A stretch of 64,000 bases of DNA from Nostoc sp. CHAB 5844 (GTDB taxonomy: Bacteria; Cyanobacteriota; Cyanobacteriia; Cyanobacteriales; Nostocaceae), in assembly GCF_020829595.1 (NCBI RefSeq), contig NZ_JAIVFW010000032.1, forward strand, positions 1 through 64,000, read 5' to 3'. Numbering within the stretch: the stretch's first letter is position 1; the number at the start of each line of letters is the position of its first letter. This document shows, piece after piece, positions 33,250 through 42,867 of this stretch. The translations under genes and the position numbers were made by a program. The notes beneath the pieces are model-generated. The model saw only the letters and a program-made list of their open reading frames with translations. It ran no database searches and was not told where the DNA came from.

Positions 33250-33510
33250 AAAAATAGTCAATCCTGGTTAATATTTACAGATTTTTTAGCTAATACCTAT
33301 GTAAATAATTCAGTACCAGGATGCAGAATGCAAAATCCTCTCTTGTGGCTACTGAATTGTGAGTTGTAAGTTTTTAATGGTTTATAAGCCATCCCATTGG
33401 AATTCAGCTAATAGTAATAAGCAAAAAACCATTAAAGCGCCAGTAGGCAGAAATTGCCAAGCAATTATATAAGGCAGAATAAAAATAAATTTTTTCTTAG
33501 TCTTCTCAGT

Positions 33511-34275
33511 CTAGTTAGCTGACAATAGTTGCATTAATATAAAAGCTAGACTGGCACTACCTAAAGGAACTGTTAAATTATCAATACCCAAAAAAGAAAC
33601 AGCTTCTAAACCAGTAGCTGCGATCGCTACAGCCAATGATACCACCCAAGTTTGCCAGATATTGCCTTCAACACCAAACAAAATCAAACTACTAACCATA
33701 TAGCTGGCTAAGGTCATAGTCAAAGAGCCTTCCCAGCTTTTATGCGAGCCAAAGACTTGATACTTATGTTCACCAAAGCGTTGACCAACCAATGCTGCTA
33801 AACCATCTCCCCAAGTCATCACCATAATTCCAATGGCGGCGTATTGTGGTTGTTGCAAATGCCAAAACCAAGCAACCAAAATGCCAAAACTCACAGCATA
33901 AAAAAATGTTCCTAAACTTTGGCGACCGACGCTATTAATCCCAGGAAGAATCGGCAATCGATAAGATAACAAAGTCACAATACTCGCTAGAATCGAAGCT
34001 GTAATGCCTAGGCTTGCCGGGATATCTAGCCACCAAGCCAGCAGAATCACATTGCCAGTGCCAATATGAACTATTTTCCTGACTATTTCTGAATCATCAG
34101 TAGCGAAGCGACTTACTAGCCATGAGACAAGGAGGATAAGCAACACCCAAACTGCAACTATGCTAATTTGCAGCCACAAAGGTGGAATTGATGTTAAACC
34201 AGGAATCAGAGTTAACAAAGATCTTACAAGATAGACAGTTTTTATCCTTGTTTCTAATTTATAAGATTTGGGCAA
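33511..34275 (-). CDS. phytol/polyprenol kinase-like CTP-dependent membrane kinase
   Basis: A hydrophobic protein of up to 254 residues with about seven membrane helices. [17 protein letters not shown] near 64-80 and [36 protein letters not shown] near 157-192 are hallmarks of the DolK/phytol kinase (VTE5-like) family. In cyanobacteria the relative phosphorylates phytol released from chlorophyll, feeding tocopherol synthesis, with CTP as likely donor. The longest frame starts at TTG 34275. No ATG or GTG is available in the first 30 codons, so the true start is uncertain. It is divergent from yidD, 5 bases away at this start. Confidence 0.8.
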   Translation of the reverse strand: MPKSYKLETRIKTVYLVRSLLTLIPGLTSIPPLWLQISIVAVWVLLILLVSWLVSRFATDDSEIVRKIVHIGTGNVILLAWWLDIPASLGITASILASIVTLLSYRLPILPGINSVGRQSLGTFFYAVSFGILVAWFWHLQQPQYAAIGIMVMTWGDGLAALVGQRFGEHKYQVFGSHKSWEGSLTMTLASYMVSSLILFGVEGNIWQTWVVSLAVAIAATGLEAVSFLGIDNLTVPLGSASLAFILMQLLSAN

Positions 34276-34280
34276 CAGGA

Positions 34281-34580
34281 ATGAAACTATTATTCATTTG
34301 GCTAATTCGGGGATACAGAATGTTTATCTCGCCGTTGTTTCCCCCGACTTGTCGCTTTCAGCCAACTTGCTCAATGTATGCCATCCAAGCAATAGAGAGG
34401 TTTGGAGTAGTGCGCGGTGGATGGATGGCAATTCGGCGAATCTTGCGTTGTCATCCATTTCATCCTGGAGGTTATGATCCAGTACCAGAAATAGCACCAT
34501 CAGTAAAGCAGGAAGATTGTTGTAGTCACACTCTGTCAAATTCCGAGGATGAAACTCAACAAGACACGCAAAATCTCTAA
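34281..34580 (+). CDS. yidD: membrane protein insertion efficiency factor YidD
   Basis: 99 residues starting [20 protein letters not shown], with the diagnostic [46 protein letters not shown] block (three Cys, HPGGxDPVP ending near 70). YidD is a small amphipathic inner-membrane-associated protein that helps YidC-dependent insertion. The C-terminal 28 residues are a charged tail beyond the usual core. ATG 34281 is chosen over an upstream frame extension reaching 34182, which would overlap the divergent kinase gene. Confidence 0.92.
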   Translation: MKLLFIWLIRGYRMFISPLFPPTCRFQPTCSMYAIQAIERFGVVRGGWMAIRRILRCHPFHPGGYDPVPEIAPSVKQEDCCSHTLSNSEDETQQDTQNL

Positions 34581-34731
34581 AAATATCTGGGAATTATCCG
34601 TAATATCTACAGCATTCCTAATTGATTTGTAAATTTACTGGTGAAGGAAGTAAATAACAAATTTATTCGTCAATAACTTAGGATTGCTAAATATTTCCAT
34701 TTCCGTATTTTTACTTGAGTATTTTTATTGT

Positions 34732-34826
34732 ATAGCGTTTCCTAAGCAACTGAGGTACACCTAAATTTTGTTTACCAAGGTTAGTAGCTTTAAAAACGTA
34801 CCTCACTAAGCCGGGAACCGCTATAA
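34732..34826. repeat. MITE-like element with terminal inverted repeats
   Basis: A 95-bp element. The left end TATAGCG-TTTCCTAAG pairs imperfectly with the right end CGGGAACCGCTATA, and inner arms GAGGTAC (34753-34759) and GTACCTC (34799-34805) match perfectly. There is no ORF inside. It sits in the otherwise empty 34581-35016 gap. The sequence type is familiar as a dispersed small element in Nostocales genomes. Confidence 0.65.
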
Positions 34827-35016
34827 TTTCCAGCAGAACAAGTACTTGTCAAAAATAAATTGATTAGTGTTTTTAAGTGTAAACACATAAGTTTTATAAT
34901 TAGTTATAATTCAATGCTATAAATATAAAAAAGTGAACAACTTCAACAAGATAAGCTAGACAAATTCATGGCAAATATTTTACTAATAGATTCATGATTT
35001 AAAGTAATATAAATCC

Positions 35017-35880
35017 ATGAAAAATTCCTTGTTCACTAACTTACTTGCTGCAACAGCTTTAGTATCTGGCTTGTGGGTATCTGCTACACCAGCAAATGCT
35101 GTTAACATCAAAAGCAGAAATGAAGCTCCAGTAGAGTTTAAAGATAATATCCAAAACTTTAGAGATTTTGTTGGTAAAGAAGCTCGCTACCTAGCACCTG
35201 AGACAATTGGCGCACATAAAGTTGATCTATCTCAATCTCAACTGCAACTGAAGTATGCTCATGATACTAAAGTTTTCTTCATTGGTGAAACAGCTGGCGG
35301 ATATCGTAACCGTTTAGATTTTAAAGCAACTTATGGTAATACAGTCACCACAGGGAAAATTTTTGGAGATACATCTTGTAGTACAAAAGATAGTGGTTTT
35401 CAAAATTTTAGCGATTTTTGTCAAAATCCCAACGATGCTTTAGCTAACAAAAGCCAACAAGACAGTCCCTTGAATGTTGGTGATTGGGTAGACTTGGGTA
35501 AATTCCAAGCAGGCACTACACTCGATTTCTTGCTGCACTCTAATGACATTAATGGTGGCATTTATAGAACGAATCAAAAAGGACAGACAGTAAAAGGGGT
35601 GTTTGGTTTGAATAATGCTACCAACCCAGATGGTTTGCAACACGCAATGGCTTATGTGTACAAAAACTTCTTAGTCTTGGGTTATGAAGATTTATGGGGA
35701 GGTGGCGACAAAGATTATAACGATGTTGTTTTTGCCATAGATATTGGTGAAAGAAATGCCAGTAGATTAACAAAAGGTGTTAGCGTTCCAGAACCTTCTG
35801 CAACTATGGCGCTGTTCGGTGTTAGTGCGATTGGTTTTCTCAAAACTTGTCGCCGTTCTCTGAAAAAAGCTAATAGCTAA
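35017..35880 (+). CDS. PEP-CTERM sorted secreted protein with DUF4114-like domain
   Basis: 287 residues. A signal peptide at 1-28 (LLAATALVSGLWVSATPANA) is followed by a beta-rich body. LVLGYEDLWGGGDKDYNDVVFAID near 220-243 is the DUF4114 Asp-rich, probably Ca-binding loop. The C-terminus VPEPSATMALFGVSAIGFLKTCRRSLKK is a PEP-CTERM sorting signal (VPEP, helix, basic tail). Such proteins are processed by exosortase and exported, often with exopolysaccharide. Exosortase is not in this window. Two Cys in the middle (SCSTKD, DFCQN) may form a disulfide. Monocistronic. Confidence 0.88.
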   Translation: MKNSLFTNLLAATALVSGLWVSATPANAVNIKSRNEAPVEFKDNIQNFRDFVGKEARYLAPETIGAHKVDLSQSQLQLKYAHDTKVFFIGETAGGYRNRLDFKATYGNTVTTGKIFGDTSCSTKDSGFQNFSDFCQNPNDALANKSQQDSPLNVGDWVDLGKFQAGTTLDFLLHSNDINGGIYRTNQKGQTVKGVFGLNNATNPDGLQHAMAYVYKNFLVLGYEDLWGGGDKDYNDVVFAIDIGERNASRLTKGVSVPEPSATMALFGVSAIGFLKTCRRSLKKANS

Positions 35881-36058
35881 ATTCATAATGTGATGTTTAT
35901 GCTACGCACAAGTCATGATTTTGCTAGAGTTTTAGGGAAAATAAAGAGAATCTTTCTGTTTTTAGTATGAAAAATAGTGATTAGTTTTGTGTACTTTTTC
36001 CACAATCATTTTTGCATCTGCCGATATATAATCGAAGCGATCGCTTTTTTCTTTCCTC

Positions 36059-36078
36059 AAGAAGCGATCGCTTCTTTT
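36059..36078 (+). terminator. palindromic terminator-like site built on HIP1
   Basis: A perfect 18-bp palindrome AAGAAGCGATCGCTTCTT (36059-36076) containing GCGATCGC and followed by Ts. A similar AAGCGATCGCTTTTTT lies just upstream at about 36035. It may end the PEP-CTERM transcript (179 bases past its stop). Confidence 0.45.
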
Positions 36079-36134
36079 CATTAGCCTTCTCTCAACTATC
36101 AAACCACAATTTTTCCTGCGATCGCATTATACAT

Positions 36135-37178
36135 TCAATTACTATACTTATCCAAAAGACTTGTCAATTTTCGTCTGATAAAATTTGGATAGACAAGTAA
36201 ATGTTGATATATCCGAGTCTGCCAAGGCAGAAATTGTTCGTAATAACGGTATCCTACTTTTCGTAAAGAATAGCCTTGTGTGGCAAAATGCCAAGGTTTA
36301 ATCGGCCCTATAAAATGAATAATTTTAATATCTAAGTTAGCTACGCACGGAAAGGAGATGCCATCTGCTGAAACTTTAGAGTAATGTGATGAACTTTTCT
36401 CTATTTCTGAAATAAATGTATTGTAATATTCTGGCAGTTTGTCTTTAATTGAATGTCTCCAAGAAATTATATTAAAAAATCCTTGATCTGGATTTTTAAA
36501 ATCATGCCATCCATATTCTTCTGCTATAGATAAAAATTCTTGCTTTAATTTACCATTACCCCAATATTCCATATCAAACAAAACTACTCCAGTATTAATA
36601 CAATCTGTCGAGCTAGCAACGCCCTCCTTTTGCATAACAATCTCTGGATTTACATATTCAACTGATAAATTCCTTTCAAATCGCCTAGCTAACAAACGCC
36701 CTTCCGTTTCAAATAGAGGGGTTAAATCACCAAACACAAGTGTATCTCCATCAAGATATAAAACTTTTTTATAGTGATTTAGGAGATGTACATAAAATAT
36801 GAAATACACGCCTATGCCTAAATCTTGCCGCAAACCTAACTTTAGTTCTGAGGTATTAATAATTATGATTTCGCAGCCTTTAAACAATTCGCGAACCGCT
36901 AATGAATCGTCATCAATAATTACAGCAATAGGAATATTAGGATTAGAAATCCGGCAGCTTTCAATCGTTATTCGCATTCCCTTGGCAGCGTAATCCCAAT
37001 TATGCTTAATACTCGCTGCTAAAAAGATACAGTACGGTGAATCTGAGAAAGATCCGTTTTTTGTCGAGCATTTTTGTGCAACCATCACTTCCCGGTTTGC
37101 GATTTCAGACATTATTGACTTAATTATTGACTTATATGAGAGATAGGAACGTTTGAAAGCTGAACAGCATAGTTTCAA
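36135..37178 (-). CDS. glycosyltransferase family 8-like protein
   Basis: A 347-residue GT-A glycosyltransferase. KKVLYLDGDTLVFGDLTPLFE near residues 114-134 gives the DxD metal/nucleotide-sugar motif, with STDCINTGVVLFDMEYW near 168-184, NPDQGFFNIIS near 208-218 and IIHFIGPIKPWHF near 291-303, all as in family 8 (glycogenin/LgtC-like). It likely transfers a hexose from a UDP-sugar in polysaccharide or glycolipid synthesis; the acceptor is unknown. The start at 37178 adds 22 residues before a second Met (MSEIANRE, 37112), which could be the true start. Confidence 0.85.
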   Translation of the reverse strand: MKLCCSAFKRSYLSYKSIIKSIMSEIANREVMVAQKCSTKNGSFSDSPYCIFLAASIKHNWDYAAKGMRITIESCRISNPNIPIAVIIDDDSLAVRELFKGCEIIIINTSELKLGLRQDLGIGVYFIFYVHLLNHYKKVLYLDGDTLVFGDLTPLFETEGRLLARRFERNLSVEYVNPEIVMQKEGVASSTDCINTGVVLFDMEYWGNGKLKQEFLSIAEEYGWHDFKNPDQGFFNIISWRHSIKDKLPEYYNTFISEIEKSSSHYSKVSADGISFPCVANLDIKIIHFIGPIKPWHFATQGYSLRKVGYRYYEQFLPWQTRIYQHLLVYPNFIRRKLTSLLDKYSN

Positions 37179-37288
37179 GCGCTCACAGTTTCATCAGTAT
37201 TTGTATTATGGGTTTCGGTTACAAGATAACCTACAATACATAAAAGTCAACAAAACTTTAAAATACTATGTATTTAGGTCAAATCTCT

Positions 37289-38806
37289 TTAGCGTAAACA
37301 GCGAATCGCTACTAATAGCCCTCTAGCTTTATTTAGCGTCTCTTCATATTCTTTTTCTGGTTCAGAATCAGCTACCAAACCTGCACCAGCTTGAACACTG
37401 ACGATGTTATTTCGTACTACCATTGTGCGAATAGCGATCGCACTATTTAATTGTCCTTCAAAATCGTAATAGCCATATACACCAGAATAAACACCCCGGC
37501 GACTCGGTTCTAACTCGTTAATAATTTCCATTGCCCGAATTTTGGGTGCGCCGCTAACTGTTCCTGCCGGGAAGCAAGCTTTGAGTAAATCCCAAGCGGT
37601 TTTATTTGGTGCTAATTTACCCACAACATTGCTAACAATGTGCATTACGTGAGAATAGCGTTCAACTACCATCAATTCATCAACTTGAATGCTACCGTTT
37701 TGGCAAACCCGCCCTAAATCATTGCGTCCTAAATCAACAAGCATGACGTGTTCGGCAATTTCCTTGGGGTCTTGGAGTAAATCTTCAGCAAAGGCTGTAT
37801 CTTCTTTCGTTGTCTTACCGCGTGGACGTGTCCCCGCAATGGGGCGAACTGTGGCGATAATGCCCTCATCTGGGTCGCGTTCTGCTTTCACCATGACTTC
37901 AGGACTGGAACCGATAATCTGCCAATCCTGAAAGTGAAAATAAGCCATGTAAGGCGAAGGATTAATTTGTCGCAGGGAACGGTAAAGGGCAAAGGGGTCT
38001 CCTGTGTATTCTGTAGAGAGTCGCTGTGAAATCACCACTTGGAAGATGTCACCTGCTTTAATATATTCTTTGGCCTTTTCGACGCTGGCGCAGAATTGGG
38101 CGCGGGTGAAGTTGCTGGTGTATTCTATCTCGACGTTTCCTGCTTGCTGATTGCCTGGGGGTGTCCATTCCAGGATGGTTTTTTGTGGTGATAGTGGTAG
38201 AGATAGCTTGCTGACCATATTAGTGACGCGATCGCAGGCTTTTTGATATGCTACTTGTAAATCTACATTTGGGTCACGTAAATCAGCGTAGGCGATCACC
38301 CAAATTTTTCGCTTTACTTGGTCAAAAATTATTAATTGGTCTACCTGCATCCATAACCCATCTGGGATATTGCGTTCATCCTGCGGGTGGACTGGTACGC
38401 GCGGTTCAATCCAGCGAATCAATTCATAGCCCCAAAATCCAAATAATCCCCCAATTCCTTGCGGTAGTTGCGGTAACTTGATTGGCTGATAAGGCTCAAG
38501 ACATTGGGCTAAAGCTGTAAAGGGGTCTCCTGCAAATACAACTTGCGTACCGGCACGGTCTGTCTGGGTTGTTCTGTCTCCTCTGGCTTCTAACACCCAC
38601 AAAGGATCGCAACCTACAAAACTATAGCGTCCAATTTTTTCACCGCCTTCTACCGATTCTAACAAAAAACTGTAAGGCTGACCAGCACAAACTTTGTACC
38701 ATGCAGAGACTGGTGTATCTAAATCTGCCACCCATTCTTGATACACCGGAACAAAGTTACCTTGGGAAGCCAGCTGAGAAAAATCAGAGAAATCGGGAAA
38801 AATCAT
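37289..38806 (-). CDS. trpE: anthranilate synthase component I
   Basis: A 505-residue chorismate-utilising enzyme, the first step of tryptophan synthesis. The N-terminal SFLLESVEGGEKIGRYSF (near 45-62) contains the LLES tryptophan feedback site. The catalytic C-terminal domain has DIFQVVISQRL, IAGTRPRGKT, LVDLGRNDLGRVC and the signature PAGTVSGAPKIRAMEIINELEP, all of which TrpE family members share. It uses glutamine-derived ammonia from TrpG, not in this window. PabB is the alternative, but the intact LLES motif and N-terminal region favour TrpE. It shares a strand with psaD's block but is separated from psaD by heptameric repeats. Confidence 0.93.
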   Translation of the reverse strand: MIFPDFSDFSQLASQGNFVPVYQEWVADLDTPVSAWYKVCAGQPYSFLLESVEGGEKIGRYSFVGCDPLWVLEARGDRTTQTDRAGTQVVFAGDPFTALAQCLEPYQPIKLPQLPQGIGGLFGFWGYELIRWIEPRVPVHPQDERNIPDGLWMQVDQLIIFDQVKRKIWVIAYADLRDPNVDLQVAYQKACDRVTNMVSKLSLPLSPQKTILEWTPPGNQQAGNVEIEYTSNFTRAQFCASVEKAKEYIKAGDIFQVVISQRLSTEYTGDPFALYRSLRQINPSPYMAYFHFQDWQIIGSSPEVMVKAERDPDEGIIATVRPIAGTRPRGKTTKEDTAFAEDLLQDPKEIAEHVMLVDLGRNDLGRVCQNGSIQVDELMVVERYSHVMHIVSNVVGKLAPNKTAWDLLKACFPAGTVSGAPKIRAMEIINELEPSRRGVYSGVYGYYDFEGQLNSAIAIRTMVVRNNIVSVQAGAGLVADSEPEKEYEETLNKARGLLVAIRCLR

Positions 38807-38880
38807 ACACTGCTATGGAATTGAAGGTTAGGGACTGAGAAAAATAAAGACTTAAGGATAAAGGCTAAAGTATGAAATTT

Positions 38881-38908
38881 CATACTTCATACTTCATACT
38901 TCATACTT
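38881..38908 (+). repeat. four tandem CATACTT heptamers
   Basis: Perfect CATACTT units at 38881, 38888, 38895 and 38902 in the 134-base gap between psaD and trpE. STRR class, also present as CAYACTT at 45242, 46518 and 50875. Confidence 0.88.
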
Positions 38909-38940
38909 TTTCTTCCCCAGTCCCTTACTGTGCCTATGTT

Positions 38941-39360
38941 CTAGGCATCATAGGTTTGTGTACCGCTGAACTTGAGTTGTACTGGGCTGGGGTTTTGACC
39001 AATCCGACGGTCTACATAACGCACTTTGTCACGGCCTGGGTTAACTTTTTCCGGGAAGACACCATCTGCTGGGTGAATGAAGGTGGTTTCTCCATTGGCT
39101 AAAATCCGGTAGATTTTGTAATCTGTGATTTTGAACTTCCGGAGTTGACCGCCCAAAGCGATGCCGTATTCTTTACGAGCTATGTAAAGCAAGTTTTCGC
39201 CTTGGCGCATGGTAGCAGCGCCACCTGTAGGTAATTCAAACACTTGCTCCTTGGGGCTAGTCCAAGTGATAGCGTACTTTTCTTCCTCTTTAGCTTTAGT
39301 TAGCAAGCCGCCAGTACTACCAGCGAACAGTGGGGTTTGTCCAGAAAGTGTTTCTGCCAT
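38941..39360 (-). CDS. psaD: photosystem I subunit II (PsaD)
   Basis: 139 residues from ATG 39360 ([20 protein letters not shown]). PsaD is the stromal PSI subunit that docks ferredoxin and anchors PsaC. The conserved [46 protein letters not shown] and the [27 protein letters not shown] tail are all present. An in-frame upstream ATG (39375) adds MRECF; GAGAG upstream of it overlaps, and the conserved family start favours 39360. The long upstream gap carries a MITE-like element. Confidence 0.97.
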   Translation of the reverse strand: MAETLSGQTPLFAGSTGGLLTKAKEEEKYAITWTSPKEQVFELPTGGAATMRQGENLLYIARKEYGIALGGQLRKFKITDYKIYRILANGETTFIHPADGVFPEKVNPGRDKVRYVDRRIGQNPSPVQLKFSGTQTYDA

Positions 39361-39501
39361 AAAGCATTCTCTCAAGGTTTTTAGGGCATCGTAACACCGC
39401 CATTACGATCATATTGCGATCGCGTCATAGTCTGTAACAGTTTTTAGTCCCAAGTCCAAAGTTCTTAGTCCAAAGTCCATCAATTTGTCAAATTAACTAT
39501 T
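39361..39501 (-). promoter_or_regulatory. psaD upstream region with AGTCCAA-type repeats
   Basis: The proximal psaD upstream region. At about 39448-39480 heptamer-like AGTCCAAAGTTCTTAGTCCA units occur. The psaD promoter should lie here, but I see no confident -10/-35 pair. Confidence 0.4.
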
Positions 39502-39633
39502 GATATTGTTGGCGAAAGTGTTACAAACGCATAAACAAAAGTATTACAACTAAAAGCCGCAACGACAGACTGAAGGTTTTAGCTGACGTAATACTTGTAT
39601 TTACAAATATGTAGTACATTCGCCAACAGTATC
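39502..39633. mobile_element. MITE-like element upstream of psaD
   Basis: Terminal arms GATATTGTTGGCGAA (39502-39516) and TTCGCCAACAGTATC (39619-39633) are inverted with 14 of 15 matching. A nested pair AAGTATTAC (about 39538-39546)/GTAATACTT (about 39588-39596) continues the fold. The 132-bp element has no ORF. It lies about 140 bases upstream of the psaD start. Confidence 0.6.
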
Positions 39634-39795
39634 AAATATCAAGAAATATTCTAGATTTGGTCAATATTAGATTATTATACAGAATCTTCCGTATAACTAC
39701 TTAATTTGGGGTGGATATCCAGAAAAGTTCTATATATTATCCGAAAAAGCATAATATATAAAACTTTTCTATAGATTAAGAGTTAAAGATATTGA

Positions 39796-41802
39796 CTATT
39801 TACTCTTAACCTTTGCTCGCTTATCTTCCTGACTTCCTAAAACAATAGGAACAGTGAAATGAAACTGGCTGCCTTGGTCTTTGCCGGTTGACTCTGCCCA
39901 AATTTGCCCGCCCCAACCATTGACAATTTGACGACAAATTGCCAGTCCTAAACCTGTGCCGCCTGTAGTCCGCCGTAGCGCTCCTTCTTCTTGATAAAAG
40001 CGGTCAAATACTACTTCCAAGCGATTTGGTTCAATACCACGTCCAGTATCAGCCACAGTGACCTCGACCATCTGAGTTTTGTTGTGAATGGCTTGAATGG
40101 TAATTTCCCCATCTGCTGGCGTAAATTTGCAAGCGTTGTCTATGAGTTTTGCTAGTACTTCCACTAACCAATCACCATCTGCTTTAACTAAAGGCAGATT
40201 CTCAGCAATTTGCGTTTTGATTTTTGGGGGATTTTCGATTATGGGGCGGGTACGAATGCGGCTGAGTGCTAAATCCACACACTCTTGCAAGGTGAGTGAT
40301 TCGGGATGCCATTCTACGCGGCCGCTTTCGAGGTTAGAAAGGGTGAGAAAATCTTGGACTAGTTTTCGCATCCGTTCGGAATCAGCCAGGGCGGTGTTCA
40401 ACATTATCTGCTGTAATTCCACAGGCATATCCGGTTCGCTGGCGAGACTTTCTAAGCACACTTGAATGGTAGATAAGGGGGTACGCAGTTCATGTCCGGT
40501 GATGGCTATCAAGTTGCTGCGGGTACGGTCGAGGGCTTCTAGCTGCTGGTTGAGTTCTTCAAGGTTGGCGTAAGCTTCGGCTTGAATTAGGGCGGCTCCG
40601 ATTTGGGTGGCGATCGCTTTTACCAAATCAAATTCCCCCGCTTGCCAATGGTGAGATGATAAACTGCAATAGTGTAGTTCCACAATGCCTAGCAATCGTC
40701 CCTGAGATAACACTGGTTCCATCAACCAAGAACGAATACTAAATTTTTTGACGATTCTGGACAGCGTTACTGAACTACTGATCCGCAAGTCGATAAGTGT
40801 ATCAGCCACACAAACGCCTTCGCCTTGCTGCACAACTTCCTGAAATAAAGCATTTTTATCTAAATCCCAGGTTTGTCCATACACAGATAATACATCAGTC
40901 GTCAAAAATTCATGTTCAATTGTCGCTTGCGGATCATTAGCTTGAGCGCGGTAAATTAAACAACGGTTCGCTCCTAAGTGTTGCCCTAATTCTTGGGCAG
41001 CGATTTGCAAAACTTCATGAGGATCAAGCGATCGCCGAATTGCTGTACTAATAGAGTTGACTAAACGCTCTTTCCGTGCTTGAGCAATAATTGAACGATA
41101 AGCTTTGTGCAATTTATACTGACTAGCTTGCAAATAAGTCACCAACCGCTGCACAAAGGGGTCTGTATCAATATCACAAGCAAACTCGGTTTGTCCAATT
41201 TGCGAGTAAATTCTTGGTTCCCCAATGCCAAACCGTTGCCGTGCTTCTTTCACTTTGCTGGTTAGGTCTGGTCTATAAACTACAATCCTCTCTAATAGCA
41301 ATTGTGCTGCTTTGATGCTAACTCCCCGCTCCGATGTCCAAACGCCCTCAAACCTGCGTGCTGTGTCGATGTCAAGGCCAGTGCTAAACTCTGGTACTTG
41401 CTGATTTTTGGTAATAGATCCGAGGCTTTCCCGGCACACCAAGCAGGTAGCATAATTATCAGCAACCACTACTAAATGCCACTCTTGAGTTAAAGCATCA
41501 TCTGCTTCAAAGGCAACTTTTTCATAGTATTCTGAGCCATTGGCAAAGTCCGTTTCTGGTGCAGCTAAAACGTATACTTGATCACTGCACTGCGCCAGCC
41601 TTTGATAGCGATGAGCTTCTTGGCGATAAAATCGCTCTCTTTGAAAGCTTGCAATTACCAAGGGCTTGTCTAAAGTCGCCGCCAAAACTTGATCTTCCAT
41701 TGCGTGGGAGAGTGCGGTTAGTGAAGCTTTGAAATATAGCTGGGGCCGGAGGTAAGGGATAAACTGTAGCAGATCACTCAGCACGGAAGTCGAAATGCTC
41801 AT
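39796..41802 (-). CDS. DICT-GAF sensor histidine kinase
   Basis: 668 residues without membrane helices. The DICT domain fills about 1-230 (LYFKASLTALSHAMEDQVLA, PLVIASFQRERFYRQEAHRY), a domain linked to light-responsive two-component proteins. The GAF domain spans about 255-410, the HisKA H-box ITGHELRTPLSTIQV lies near 436, and the HATPase has N-box LIDNACKFTP, G1 DTGRGIEPNRLEVVFDRFYQ and G2 GGTGLGLAIC. It should autophosphorylate in the cytoplasm in response to an unknown GAF/DICT ligand. No response regulator is adjacent. ATG 41802. Confidence 0.9.
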   Translation of the reverse strand: MSISTSVLSDLLQFIPYLRPQLYFKASLTALSHAMEDQVLAATLDKPLVIASFQRERFYRQEAHRYQRLAQCSDQVYVLAAPETDFANGSEYYEKVAFEADDALTQEWHLVVVADNYATCLVCRESLGSITKNQQVPEFSTGLDIDTARRFEGVWTSERGVSIKAAQLLLERIVVYRPDLTSKVKEARQRFGIGEPRIYSQIGQTEFACDIDTDPFVQRLVTYLQASQYKLHKAYRSIIAQARKERLVNSISTAIRRSLDPHEVLQIAAQELGQHLGANRCLIYRAQANDPQATIEHEFLTTDVLSVYGQTWDLDKNALFQEVVQQGEGVCVADTLIDLRISSSVTLSRIVKKFSIRSWLMEPVLSQGRLLGIVELHYCSLSSHHWQAGEFDLVKAIATQIGAALIQAEAYANLEELNQQLEALDRTRSNLIAITGHELRTPLSTIQVCLESLASEPDMPVELQQIMLNTALADSERMRKLVQDFLTLSNLESGRVEWHPESLTLQECVDLALSRIRTRPIIENPPKIKTQIAENLPLVKADGDWLVEVLAKLIDNACKFTPADGEITIQAIHNKTQMVEVTVADTGRGIEPNRLEVVFDRFYQEEGALRRTTGGTGLGLAICRQIVNGWGGQIWAESTGKDQGSQFHFTVPIVLGSQEDKRAKVKSK

Positions 41803-42060
41803 GAATATTTTTTAAGGAGCCACTTTCACAGAAAAGATCCACGTCACAGCTGCATTGTACAAATTACAATGAACTCTCAAACTAGGCAGACAGTTGCATC
41901 ATGTAAAGAATCCTAAACTGCACGAGAGCCTAGACTCAGCAAAGACCAATGACGGCTATTAATTCCGTTGGCATCTTAGCGTAGGAAGGCATAGACGTGG
42001 CATAGCCATGCACTACAGATGCTAAGGTCTTCACCTAAATAGGACTGTGAAAACTGGGTG
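41803..42060. other. intergenic region with a nested dyad
   Basis: No gene. Around 41971-42027 a foldable block with GTGGCATAGCCATGCAC at its centre and GCATCTTAGC/GATGCTAAG outside resembles scattered cyanobacterial hairpin repeats. Confidence 0.45.
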
Positions 42061-42400
42061 AAAGGGGAGCCAGCGCCGTGGTGTTAGCGCAGCGTTAGCG
42101 ACGCAGGAGCGTCGGCAGCGTGGTCTTGGGGGTTTCCACGCCACTTCCTTCAACGGGGGGAACCCCCCTTCGGGTGATGCTCAAGAGCGTCGCTAACGCT
42201 GCGCTAACGCAGTTCCGTGACTGTCGGCAAAGCCGCCCAACGGACTGCTCACCGCAACGGAGTGGCTCCCCATGAGCGACTGCCGCGCATGGGGAGCCAC
42301 GCCACTTGCTACAACTTTGGGAACCAAAGCAACGCAGTGGCTCGACTTGAGGCGACTGGCGTTGTAAGGGTGTCGGGTTAATGGGTTTTGAACACCTACA
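42061..42400. repeat. GC-rich mosaic repeat island B
   Basis: GC-rich block sharing modules with the island at 6470-6858: CCCTTCGGGTGATGCTCAAG at 42166-42185 continuing AGCGTCG, GCTGCGCTAACGCAGTT, CACCGCAACGGAGTGGCTCC and GCTACAACTTTGGGAACC. Order and spacing differ, as expected for a modular dispersed repeat family. Open frames across it are not credible genes. Confidence 0.75.
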
Positions 42401-42440
42401 CCCCTGCACCTTGAGCAAACCCTTGATTCGTCCCATTGCG

Positions 42441-42867
42441 TAAGTCCTACTAAATTTTCTTATATTTATCTATATTGTGGACATTGGGATGATTTAAATC
42501 ATAAGCTACTACGCCCAATATACATTCTCGTTCAGATCTACTCTTCAGTTAAGCGAAAGTTTATCAAAACAGAATTCTTCAATTAAGTAGCTTTATCTTA
42601 AAAATAGAAGATACAGTGAGTAAAGCAAGAGTATATACCAAGGTTGATTTAATTTCCGTAAAAATCCTCTATTATCAGCCTTGACTTTCACCTGAGAAAA
42701 TATAAATTTATAAAGATTTGTTATGTAAATTTTGTCAAATAAGTTTGCCATAACGTCTTTTTTACTGTTCTCAGCAGTATTTTTTTCAGCTTGGACTTTA
42801 CTGCTGTTGAACCCATCCAAGTTACTACGACTACGACAATATAGACCTGTACACGGAACTTTGGCTG
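42441..42867. other. intergenic region before the debranching-enzyme gene
   Basis: AT-rich, about 430 bases. Short open frames on both strands show no protein-like pattern. The promoter of the downstream gene must lie here, but no strong consensus is visible. Confidence 0.4.

Noticed and set aside
34182-34280. Longer N-terminus for YidD
   Set aside because: Would overlap the divergent kinase gene and does not match Yid[14 protein letters not shown] at 34281 is the family start.
42095-42436. 113-codon minus-strand frame
   Set aside because: Composed of the same dispersed GC-rich modules as the island at 6470-6858; high Arg/Ser/Pro composition reflects repeats, not a protein.
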